DNA of 64,000 nucleotides from JAXGQD01 sp040766665 (GTDB lineage: Bacteria > Bacillota > Clostridia > Saccharofermentanales > Fastidiosipilaceae). The stretch covers positions 1 through 64,000 of the forward strand of contig JAXGQD010000002.1 of NCBI GenBank assembly GCA_040766665.1. Reading direction: 5' to 3'. This document shows, one piece after another, positions 43,577 through 49,594 of the stretch. Each line of letters starts with the position of its first letter. The stretch's first letter is position 1. The notes under the pieces were generated by a model. That model saw only the letters and a list, made by a program, of their open reading frames with translations, made no database searches and was not told the origin of the DNA. The position numbers and the translations under genes are program-made.

Positions 43577-44164
43577 ATGAACGAACTGAAACTGAATCAA
43601 CTGCAATGGTACATCGAGGGCGAAAGGAAAGAGATCGAGGATGGTTTTGCCATTCATGCGCTCGCCGAAAAAGACTTTTTTGTCGCACCTGACACGGGCG
43701 ATGTTTATGCCAATGCCGCTTTTGGCTATGTCGAAGTCGAGGGTGATTTCGTTTTAAGGGCAAAAGTTTCCCTGAAAATGGAATCCGTCTACGACGCTGC
43801 CGTCCTATTGGCTCTCGAAAACGATACCCGCTGGGCTAAAGCCTGTTTCGAAAATACCGACCTGGGCTACCCCGCCATCGTGACCGTTATGACCGACGGC
43901 CGCTCCGATGACGCGAATGGTGTCAAGATTGAAGGCGATAGCATCTGGATGCAACTCACCCGCAAGAACGACGAGTTTGCGGTGCACTATTCCTTCGACG
44001 GAGAAAAATTCGAGATGGCACGCTATTGCTGGCTGCCTCTGGCTAAGACGCTGAAAGTCGGCGTTGAAGCCCAATCTCCTACCGGTCAAGGTGGCTGGCG
44101 CTATTTCCAACACGTCACCTTGGAAAGAAAAACGGTTTCTGACATTCGCGGTGGCAACGGCTGA
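43577..44164 (+). CDS. DUF1349 family concanavalin A-like protein
   Basis: 195 residues from ATG 43577, which has GAGG six bases upstream (a longer frame from 43493 lacks it). The jelly-roll DUF1349 fold is shown by FFVAPDTGDVYANAAFGYVE, YDAAVLLALENDTRWAKACF, LGYPAIVTVMTDGRSDDANG and VHYSFDGEKFEMARYCWLPL. No signal peptide, so probably cytoplasmic. Members are widespread and without defined function; a carbohydrate-binding role is assumed from the fold. It is divergent from the YflT-like gene and single. Confidence 0.88.
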   Translation: MNELKLNQLQWYIEGERKEIEDGFAIHALAEKDFFVAPDTGDVYANAAFGYVEVEGDFVLRAKVSLKMESVYDAAVLLALENDTRWAKACFENTDLGYPAIVTVMTDGRSDDANGVKIEGDSIWMQLTRKNDEFAVHYSFDGEKFEMARYCWLPLAKTLKVGVEAQSPTGQGGWRYFQHVTLERKTVSDIRGGNG

Positions 44165-44284
44165 TTGAATTTGAGCGTTTTTGAGCTGATTGAGCCTAGG
44201 CGTTTTGATTAGGTGAGTTGCAGCTTCAGGCACCCTGCTTTTGAAGCGCTGTGCTTGGAGCAGTGAAATGATAGGAGGTTATAT

Positions 44285-44605
44285 ATGGGACATAACAAAG
44301 TAATTTGTACAGAAAAAAATGTTGAATATTTGGACATAAGGAAAGCCATGACCAAAGGTGCGAGGACTGTCGCAGAAGTTCAAGAAATGACAGGACTTTG
44401 CGGAATATGTGAGGGCTGCAAAAGTGAGCTCCCCGGCATCCTATCGTCTGTCTGTGGTTGCGCGGGTGCTTCCCTTGCGGATGTCATCGGGGCTGTAAAA
44501 AACGGGCACAACACCGTCGAGGCTGTTGGCAAGGTAACCGGGGCCGGTACCCATTGCGGACGCTGTAAAGGTCTCATCCAGAACGTTATCGATTTGGGAC
44601 GTTGA
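44285..44605 (+). CDS. BFD-like [2Fe-2S] protein, tandem domain
   Basis: 106 residues with two BFD-like cluster-binding segments: the first has TGLCGICEGCKSELPGIL (Cys pairs), the second GTHCGRCKGLIQNVIDL, each following a short helix (IRKAMTKGARTVAEVQEMTG and VIGAVKNGHNTVEAVGKVTG). The pattern is of bacterioferritin-associated ferredoxin and of NifU/NirB middle domains; it probably shuttles electrons or binds Fe-S. AGGAGG lies eight bases before the ATG. Last host gene before the prophage. Confidence 0.85.
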   Translation: MGHNKVICTEKNVEYLDIRKAMTKGARTVAEVQEMTGLCGICEGCKSELPGILSSVCGCAGASLADVIGAVKNGHNTVEAVGKVTGAGTHCGRCKGLIQNVIDLGR

Positions 44606-44700
44606 GCTTAGTATATGCTCACAGAATATGTCATGTATGGCAGGAGTCGGGATATCGACGGAAAGAAATAAATCATAATCGACGAACATCAGGGACATAA

Positions 44701-44738
44701 AAAAGAACAGCAATCTTATCGGAATTGCTGTTCTTATT
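44701..44738. terminator. Bidirectional terminator beside the att site
   Basis: AAGAACAGCAAT and ATTGCTGTTCTT form a perfect 12-pair stem with T-runs on both strands. On the minus strand it lies directly after the tRNA-Phe 3' remnant and was probably the terminator of the original tRNA gene. Confidence 0.8.
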
Positions 44739-44739
44739 T

Positions 44740-44791
44740 TGGTGCCCAGAGTCGGAATCGAACCAACGACACGTGGATTTTCAGTCCAATT
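44740..44791 (-). other. Prophage attachment site: 3' half of tRNA-Phe
   Basis: On the minus strand GGACTGAAAATCCACGTG (anticodon arm with GAA), GTTGG-TTCGATT-CCGAC (T arm) and TCTGGGC-A-CCA form the 3' half of a phenylalanine tRNA, but the 5' half (acceptor GCCCAGA and D arm) is missing: the sequence beyond 44791 does not continue it. This is the displaced 3' end left by integration; the restored tRNA should lie at the other end of the prophage, outside the window. Confidence 0.75.
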
Positions 44792-44895
44792 GTCTCATGG
44801 CATTAATATTCACTAACTAAAGGCTACAATTCACTAATATCAGTCATCTTCAGCTCTTTTCTTTATCTGACTTTATCACATTTTATCTGCAAAAT

Positions 44896-44938
44896 ACGGA
44901 GGTTTAACGGAGGTTTTGGCACTCTAACGGAGGTTTTG
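44896..44938 (+). repeat. Three direct repeats AACGGAGGTTTTG near the att site
   Basis: ACGGAGGTTT (44896), AACGGAGGTTTTG (44906) and AACGGAGGTTTTG (44926) lie 105-150 bp inside the prophage end. Their number and place suit arm-type integrase binding sites. No gene is supported between 44792 and 45040. Confidence 0.5.
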
Positions 44939-45040
44939 CGCAGGTTTTTTTATTGCGTTTTTACAACAAGTTTCCATGTTGCGCATGCGAATTTTACAAC
45001 TTAATTTGATGCGGCTAATCTGTTTTTAGGAGGTGAGAAA

Positions 45041-45196
45041 ATGGACAAGGAAAAACTAGAGCTTAACTTAGCACAGTTGCACAACTTGCTAGAATTGATT
45101 TTTGCGGTGCACGGAAATTATAACGCGGCTTGCACTCTTGCGCAGGCAGCGCAGGATAAAATCGAGCTGATTAAAAATGAACTTGGAAGAGAATAA
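45041..45196 (+). CDS. Small phage protein of unknown function
   Basis: 51 residues, helical and mildly acidic: MDKEKLELNLAQLHNLLELI, ending in DKIELIKNELGRE. AGGAGGTGA lies six bases before the ATG, a near-perfect ribosome site, which is why I accept this short frame. It is the first gene inside the prophage's accessory end, on the plus strand, 145 bp before the 281-residue unknown gene, and might be its partner. A later stretch (45240-45330) encodes a hydrophobic frame but has no start codon. Confidence 0.6.
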   Translation: MDKEKLELNLAQLHNLLELIFAVHGNYNAACTLAQAAQDKIELIKNELGRE

Positions 45197-45340
45197 GATA
45201 TATATCGGCGGAGGCCAAAGGGTGATGAGTATTGAACAATTAGTTACTTAATATTTTTATTGTACTATCGTTTTTAGCTAGTATTGCAGCATTAAATTAT
45301 GGTATACATACTTTAAGGAATATAGATGCTGGAGGTTACT

Positions 45341-46186
45341 ATGTCTAGACAGTTAAGCAAAACGATGGAATTTAGTACATGTAGGTGCATTTTAGTTTCT
45401 GATGGGTTGGATGCACAACCATGCAAAGGCGATAAGCTTAGACAGGCTTTTACTTCGGTAATAAGTGAGAATAGAAACCCAATAGATCAAGATAGCAAAA
45501 TAGTAATAGATCTGATTACGAGTAATAACGATTACTATTTTGGTTCTATAGGCGGAATAAAAGATCTTTCAGAACTAAATTTTACTCGACAAAGAAACAC
45601 AGCAACAGATGCTCCAACTGACATTCAGCCTGGAATTAACATAGAGATTTATACTTACTTCTTTCTGCATTACACTACCGCAAACTTTGTTACAGTTTCT
45701 GTTCCTGGAACGCCAGGCTATAAAAGACACTTAAGCAATCTATTTAAAGAACAAAATCATGATGTTAGCGATTTTCGTATTATACCAATGAAAATCAATC
45801 TCCGGGAAAAGCTATTAAGAATGAAAGAGATTAAAGAGTTTTCTTTCGTTACCGATGATGGTGTATTGCTTAATGATGAAGCCAATGGGTCAAGATTAAT
45901 CAGACAAGCATTCAATAATAATCATATGTCTGGATTCAAGGTGAAAATATCATTAAGCAAAACAGGCATTACAGAAGAAATGATTAGCTCACTAGAACAA
46001 CTACAAGAACAAGATACTGATTTTGATAATATTTCATTAATTGGTATTAATAATAGGGATGTGGTTGATAGATATAATCTAGTTAATTCATTTTTCAGAG
46101 AGCCAAAGTACGTGAATATTAATTTTAATGATCCAAACCATGTTAGGGATATTGAAGCTCAATTATTAGATGCCGCTAGGAGATAG
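45341..46186 (+). CDS. Prophage accessory protein of unknown function
   Basis: 281 residues from ATG 45341, which has GGAGG five bases upstream. I do not recognise the family. It is soluble, with no signal or membrane segment; the first half is beta-rich (ILVSDGLDAQPCKGDKLRQA, DSKIVIDLITSNNDYYFG, INIEIYTYFFLHYTTANFVT) and the second has helices (LREKLLRMKEIKEFSFVTDD, EEMISSLEQLQEQ). It is on the strand opposite to the lytic genes, in the usual place for prophage cargo between lysis and att, and ends inside the tail end of a convergent membrane-protein gene. A superinfection or abortive-infection role is inference from position. Confidence 0.7.
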   Translation: MSRQLSKTMEFSTCRCILVSDGLDAQPCKGDKLRQAFTSVISENRNPIDQDSKIVIDLITSNNDYYFGSIGGIKDLSELNFTRQRNTATDAPTDIQPGINIEIYTYFFLHYTTANFVTVSVPGTPGYKRHLSNLFKEQNHDVSDFRIIPMKINLREKLLRMKEIKEFSFVTDDGVLLNDEANGSRLIRQAFNNNHMSGFKVKISLSKTGITEEMISSLEQLQEQDTDFDNISLIGINNRDVVDRYNLVNSFFREPKYVNINFNDPNHVRDIEAQLLDAARR

Positions 46187-46589
46187 ATAACAGCACGTTG
46201 TATAGAATATAGCCGGAACCTACTAAATTTCCTATCCCAGCCATAAAAGGAATTAAGATTATTATTGGCGGAATAACCGTAAGAGAAGCAACAAGAGTTA
46301 TAAGAAACATTAACGTTCCTATCGCGATATGCTTTGTTAATACGCGGAAATACTTATGATTTCGGAAAAGTTTTATTGCTGCTTTGTCTTCCGGTAATGC
46401 AAGAATTATTGTGTAATTAGTTATTAAAACACTGGCAATAATTCCAGCGGCAGTGATAGCGTTAGAAATTACATTCTGACTATCTTTTTCATTTATTACA
46501 ATTATGCCGCATAGATACAGAATAACTCCGAGTGCAATGCTAACGAGAGGAGCCAACACCCAACTATGCTTTTTTATTATTAGTTTCAC
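46176..46589 (-). CDS. Prophage accessory membrane protein
   Basis: 137 residues with about four membrane helices (roughly 10-30, 42-62, 85-105, 110-132). GTG at 46589 is chosen: GGAGG lies eight bases upstream, while the first GTG at 46598 overlaps that site. No family is recognised. It overlaps the 3' end of the convergent 281-residue gene by 11 bp and starts just after the terminator of the lytic operon, so it has its own promoter (TATACT near 46620 is a possible -10). Effector-plus-membrane-protein pairs are common in phage exclusion; this is inference. Confidence 0.65.
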   Translation of the reverse strand: MKLIIKKHSWVLAPLVSIALGVILYLCGIIVINEKDSQNVISNAITAAGIIASVLITNYTIILALPEDKAAIKLFRNHKYFRVLTKHIAIGTLMFLITLVASLTVIPPIIILIPFMAGIGNLVGSGYILYNVLLSIS

Positions 46590-46640
46590 CTTAGCCACCT
46601 CCTTCTATTATTCTAAAGTATATTTATATGAAATCCAATC

Positions 46641-46670
46641 AAAAAACAGGCCGAGGATTACTCCCCGGCC
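46641..46670 (-). terminator. Terminator of the prophage late operon
   Basis: On the minus strand GGCCGGGGA-GTAA-TCCTCGGCC (one G-U pair) followed by GTTTTTTG, just after the holin gene. Confidence 0.85.
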
Positions 46671-46679
46671 GTTAATTAA

Positions 46680-46883
46680 TTATTCTGCCTCCAGTTCAGG
46701 CAAGCCCGCAACGCTAGTTAGCAAGCTAAGCACGCCAGCTAGCACCGATGCACTAGCAACAAGTACCCAATCCACGTCACCTAGCGCGACTGCTGTGCTG
46801 ATCGTTGCTACTGCGGTTTGCGCAACCGTCTTAACCGCTCTGATGCCTGCCGCATGTATCCATTTTTGATAGTCGTATTTCAT
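46680..46883 (-). CDS. Phage holin (r1t-like)
   Basis: 67 residues from ATG 46883 (AAAGGA about nine bases upstream; GTG at 46901 overlaps the previous gene). Sequence KYDYQKWIHAAGIRAVKTVA is followed by two hydrophobic segments (TAVATISTAVALGDVDWVLV, ASASVLAGVLSLLTSVAG) and an acidic end, matching r1t-type holins of Gram-positive phages. It would make membrane lesions that release the amidase. Last gene of the late operon before the terminator. Confidence 0.85.
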   Translation of the reverse strand: MKYDYQKWIHAAGIRAVKTVAQTAVATISTAVALGDVDWVLVASASVLAGVLSLLTSVAGLPELEAE

Positions 46884-46897
46884 TGTATTGTTTCCTT

Positions 46898-47335
46898 TCA
46901 CTGTCTCAGATTGTCGTCTACATAGACGTCCATCTCTTCGATGATTTTTTCTATGCTTTCATTTTTTTCGTTGTTTCTTTTGAGGAGTTGCATCAATCCG
47001 CTAAGGGTAGCCCGCTGTGCTCGCCATACTACCCGCCTTTCATTTTTTGAATCTTGAATCGCCTCTTCGTGCTCGGTTAGTTTCTGGTCCACTTCTTCCT
47101 TCCACTTTTCGAAAGCCACAGCTTCCTCTAAGTGCTGGTCAATGTTCGCCAGTGATTCATCGATACGATTTTCACGTTCGATTCTTTTGCGCTCTGCATC
47201 GACTTGGGCCTTTTTGCGGTCTCTGCATTTTCTGATTGGCTTAAAGGCAAGTTCGACTAGTCCACCGATTGCTCCAATGACGGCACTCGTTAACAAGAAT
47301 TTTTCAAAAAACTGTTTCAAATCATCCCAAGTCAT
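46898..47335 (-). CDS. Phage membrane-anchored coiled-coil protein of the lysis module
   Basis: 145 residues: one hydrophobic segment (about 13-32, LLTSAVIGAIGGLVELAF) then a long highly charged coiled coil (KAQVDAERKRIERENRIDES, VDQKLTEHEEAIQDSKNERR). It lies between holin and amidase, 7 bp after the amidase stop, where XhlA-like or holin-regulating proteins are common. Exact role unknown. Confidence 0.7.
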   Translation of the reverse strand: MTWDDLKQFFEKFLLTSAVIGAIGGLVELAFKPIRKCRDRKKAQVDAERKRIERENRIDESLANIDQHLEEAVAFEKWKEEVDQKLTEHEEAIQDSKNERRVVWRAQRATLSGLMQLLKRNNEKNESIEKIIEEMDVYVDDNLRQ

Positions 47336-47342
47336 ATGTCAC

Positions 47343-48305
47343 CTACACTCTTACCAAATCTTTTGTATCAATCGCCGCCGTTACTCTACCGTCAATGCCG
47401 ATAACTGCTCTGTCCTTGCTAAGTTCCATTACCGTGTAGACAGACCGATAAACGAAGTCTGCTAGCGTTAGTCCCTCGTACGTTTTAGCGCCGACATTGA
47501 CACGGACCTTATCGCCTACTTTAATCGCCTCGGTCACAGGCTCGACAGTACCAATACCAACAGGCGTGCCGGCCTCGGTCGTGATATACGTGCTAAATCC
47601 AAGCTGTCTTAGCTGTGTTGCTAAGCTATCAGCATTGGCCTTGACGGCAAAAGCGCCAGTCTGCACTTTATACAGTCCGTTGACTTTTACCATATACGTA
47701 TTAAAGCCGGCCGCCTTTAGCTCAGACGTTGTTTTGTCCGCGTTGCCTTTAATCGCATACGCACCGACTTGCACACGATACAGCACCTTTTTATCCTCGC
47801 CTTTTAGACGCTTATTTATCTCGCTCGCTATCCATGCGAATTTGCCAGATAAATAAGGTCCCGGGCATGCAGTCGCGGCAAACCACTTGTGCATGACAAG
47901 CGTGCCGTTTTGGTCTCCAGTGAAACTCACCTCAGTTAGGCCATTACGCTTACAAATATCCACGCACAACAAAACAAGCTTATTTAATACCAGATCGCTT
48001 ACAGGCCAATCTCCGCCAGTTGAGCTGTTGCTACACTCTATCGTTATGGCTTGATTGTCTACCCAGCCGCTTGACGTACACCAGGAGCGGTCTTTTTCCT
48101 CGACATACATTCCAATACGGCCATCAGAGCCGATTCCGTAGTTACTGCTTGCTGAACGACTGCCACCACTGAAGATGTTGCCGATCGTCTCGACACTCAG
48201 TACCCCGGCTGTGTGGTGTATTGCTATCTTTTTAATCTTATCCGCCCGAGGCGAATTGCGATTTGGCGAAATCCGCACATAATCGACTAAAGGACTATTA
48301 GACAT
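47343..48305 (-). CDS. Phage endolysin: N-acetylmuramoyl-L-alanine amidase with SPOR-like repeats
   Basis: 320 residues. The amidase_2/PGRP domain (about 1-165) has KIAIHHTAGVLSVETIGNIF with the Zn-binding His, SWCTSSGWVDNQAITIECSN and VMHKWFAATACPGPYLSGKF with the second His and the Cys ligand. Two SPOR-like repeats follow (YRVQVGAYAIKGNADKTTSE and YKVQTGAFAVKANADSLATQ), which bind glycan, then a small C-terminal domain (KVGDKVRVNVGAKTYEGL) of SH3 or rhamnan type. It cuts the amide bond between muramic acid and the stem peptide. GGAAAT is present before the ATG. Confidence 0.93.
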   Translation of the reverse strand: MSNSPLVDYVRISPNRNSPRADKIKKIAIHHTAGVLSVETIGNIFSGGSRSASSNYGIGSDGRIGMYVEEKDRSWCTSSGWVDNQAITIECSNSSTGGDWPVSDLVLNKLVLLCVDICKRNGLTEVSFTGDQNGTLVMHKWFAATACPGPYLSGKFAWIASEINKRLKGEDKKVLYRVQVGAYAIKGNADKTTSELKAAGFNTYMVKVNGLYKVQTGAFAVKANADSLATQLRQLGFSTYITTEAGTPVGIGTVEPVTEAIKVGDKVRVNVGAKTYEGLTLADFVYRSVYTVMELSKDRAVIGIDGRVTAAIDTKDLVRV

Positions 48306-48335
48306 GAAAATTTCCTTTCTGCCCGAAAAAGGGCA

Positions 48336-48358
48336 TGAAAAAACCGCCCGTAGGCGGT
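48336..48358 (-). terminator. Terminator between tail genes and lysis genes
   Basis: On the minus strand ACCGCC-TACG-GGCGGT followed by TTTTTC, between the tail-fibre region and the amidase start at 48305. Lysis genes downstream must be read by readthrough or their own promoter. Confidence 0.75.
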
Positions 48359-48390
48359 AGGTTGTTAGATTGTTGTTTGCAGCAAATATC

Positions 48391-48669
48391 GGTTTGCTTC
48401 AGGAGGTATTACACCCACTAGCATACAACGGCTATGCAGACGATCTTAATAAAGCAACAAAAAGCGGTTATTACGGACTTCGTTCGAATACCGCAAACAA
48501 CACTGCTTTCTATGCGTATTTGCCAATTTTGGTCTTTTCCAGGGATGGCAATGCAGGCAACATCGTGCAGATAGGGCTATCCGCGGACACTACTAAGCTA
48601 GCAAGCCGAGGAAAAACAACACCTTTGCTATACACTGTGTTGGCAACTGGCGTGTTGATACTGTCGTAG
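48391..48669 (+). other. Silent alternative tail-fibre C-terminal cassette (opposite strand)
   Basis: On the plus strand, facing the tail genes, a frame encodes GLLQ then PLAYNGYADDLNKATKSGYY, LRSNTANNTAFYAYLPILVF and NIVQIGLSADTTKLASRGKT, a pyocin-knob-like tail-fibre tip. It has no start codon with a ribosome site. The beginning (GTTTGCTTCAGG, 48392-48403) is an inverted copy, one mismatch, of GTTTGCTGCAGG in the active fibre gene (48943-48954), in the same frame (SLLQ against GLLQ). Inversion between the two would fuse this tip to the fibre stem. The invertase is not in the window. Confidence 0.6.
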
Positions 48670-48706
48670 CCACACTGTAACAAACCAATAAGGGCGCAGA
48701 TATTAC

Positions 48707-49087
48707 CTAAGAACGTGCTTGGGCATGCCAATATACTGTCCTCTGCCCAGGATTGGCGGTTAACATTATGTTGAGCCGGCAAGAGCCTGTCGTGACGTTG
48801 TCCACCCAAACTATGGTAGTTGATGGCAAAACACCATATGCCTGTGCAAATGCGACCGGAGCATTAGGATAGGGCTTATCAAAAGTTATTGTTTTTTGGT
48901 AGGTTGCGTTAATGACACCAACGTCAAAAGTGTATGCCCCACCCTGCAGCAAACTAACATCTTCTTCAATAGCTTTCAGGTTAGCGTCTGCAGCTTGCCA
49001 GTTCGCATTTGCTTCAGCAACAAATTGACTGTAGGCGGTCTCACCGGGCTCGATTAACTCGAATTTATTGTTTGTAGTCTTAGCCAT
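48707..49087 (-). CDS. Phage tail-fibre protein, stem plus current tip
   Basis: 126 residues. The stem (TTNNKFELIEPGETAYSQFV, EANANWQAADANLKAIEEDV) is a coiled-coil neck found in Gram-positive phage fibres. After SLLQGG comes the tip: AYTFDVGVINATYQKTITF and PNAPVAFAQAYGVLPS, with a beta-sandwich look, ending TVYWHAQARS. The point where the tip begins carries the short inverted repeat shared with the opposite-strand cassette at 48391. ATG at 49087 is eight bases inside the end of the previous gene (overlap 8 bp). It should bind a host receptor. Confidence 0.75.
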   Translation of the reverse strand: MAKTTNNKFELIEPGETAYSQFVAEANANWQAADANLKAIEEDVSLLQGGAYTFDVGVINATYQKTITFDKPYPNAPVAFAQAYGVLPSTTIVWVDNVTTGSCRLNIMLTANPGQRTVYWHAQARS

Positions 49088-49463
49088 TTGTCACCTCGCC
49101 AACTGCTAGCCATACGCCTGCGTCCTTTGCCGCTGGTGACAATTCGTCACTTGTGAAGTGTGGAAACAATGCATTGTACAAAACACCGTCTAACTTTCTG
49201 TAATTGCCCGGCTTAACTCTCTCGCCTGGCTTCCATTCCTTGATAGATTCGACTGCTGTAGCAAAATCGGCCTTTAGTGCCAACGCAATTAGATTATCGT
49301 TTGCCTTTTCTTCCGGAGTTTTGTAGTTGTCGCAGAAGTTAACGAGGCGACCAATAGAAGAAAGAAGTGCCGCGTTTTCAGGCACTCCACAATTAATATA
49401 AGCGCCTGAATCATCATACATGGCTACTTCATTAGTCGTTGGGTTGATTAGGATTTGTTGCAC
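49080..49463 (-). CDS. Phage tail-region protein with carbohydrate-binding-like segment
   Basis: 127 residues from GTG 49463, with GGAGG nine bases upstream (inside the previous small gene). The C-terminal part EWKPGERVKPGNYRKLDGVL, YNALFPHFTSDELSP and VWLAVGE resembles the short CBM5/12-like domain of phage baseplate proteins, in which W-x-G-Y-x-V-x-Y and a final aromatic bind sugar. The N-terminal part is not recognised. Between a coiled-coil small gene and the fibre gene, so probably part of the tail tip. Confidence 0.65.
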   Translation of the reverse strand: MQQILINPTTNEVAMYDDSGAYINCGVPENAALLSSIGRLVNFCDNYKTPEEKANDNLIALALKADFATAVESIKEWKPGERVKPGNYRKLDGVLYNALFPHFTSDELSPAAKDAGVWLAVGEVTNG

Positions 49464-49584
49464 TTCTAATTTCCTCCAGTTCTATGTCTTTTAGCTTAAG
49501 CTCTGCTAATAAAATAGCCCTGTCTTTTTCAAGAAGGGCTATACGGCTTATTAATTCATTCACAACCATGTCTGCGTGCGTCAT
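49432..49584 (-). CDS. Small phage coiled-coil protein (XkdX-like position)
   Basis: 50 residues: MTHADMVVNELISRIALLEK, then RAILLAELKLKDIELEE, a single amphipathic helix. GGAGG lies five bases before the ATG. Its 3' end overlaps the start of the next gene by 32 bp and supplies that gene's ribosome site. Small coiled-coil proteins of this kind lie after the tail-tip gene in many siphophages; function unknown. Confidence 0.7.
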   Translation of the reverse strand: MTHADMVVNELISRIALLEKDRAILLAELKLKDIELEEIRSATNPNQPND

Positions 49585-49594
49585 TTTTCCTCCT

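Noticed and set aside
10000..43800. TTTTGCC as a strand-polar segregation or Chi-like signal
   Set aside because: Both orientations are about equally frequent, so there is no polarity in this window.
45240..45342. Hydrophobic short frame (about 35 residues) before the accessory gene
   Set aside because: It follows a stop codon directly and has no ATG, GTG or TTG start.
48510..48809. 99-residue minus-strand frame in the tail-fibre region
   Set aside because: It overlaps the fibre gene in another frame and the opposite-strand cassette; the fibre frame has the family stem.
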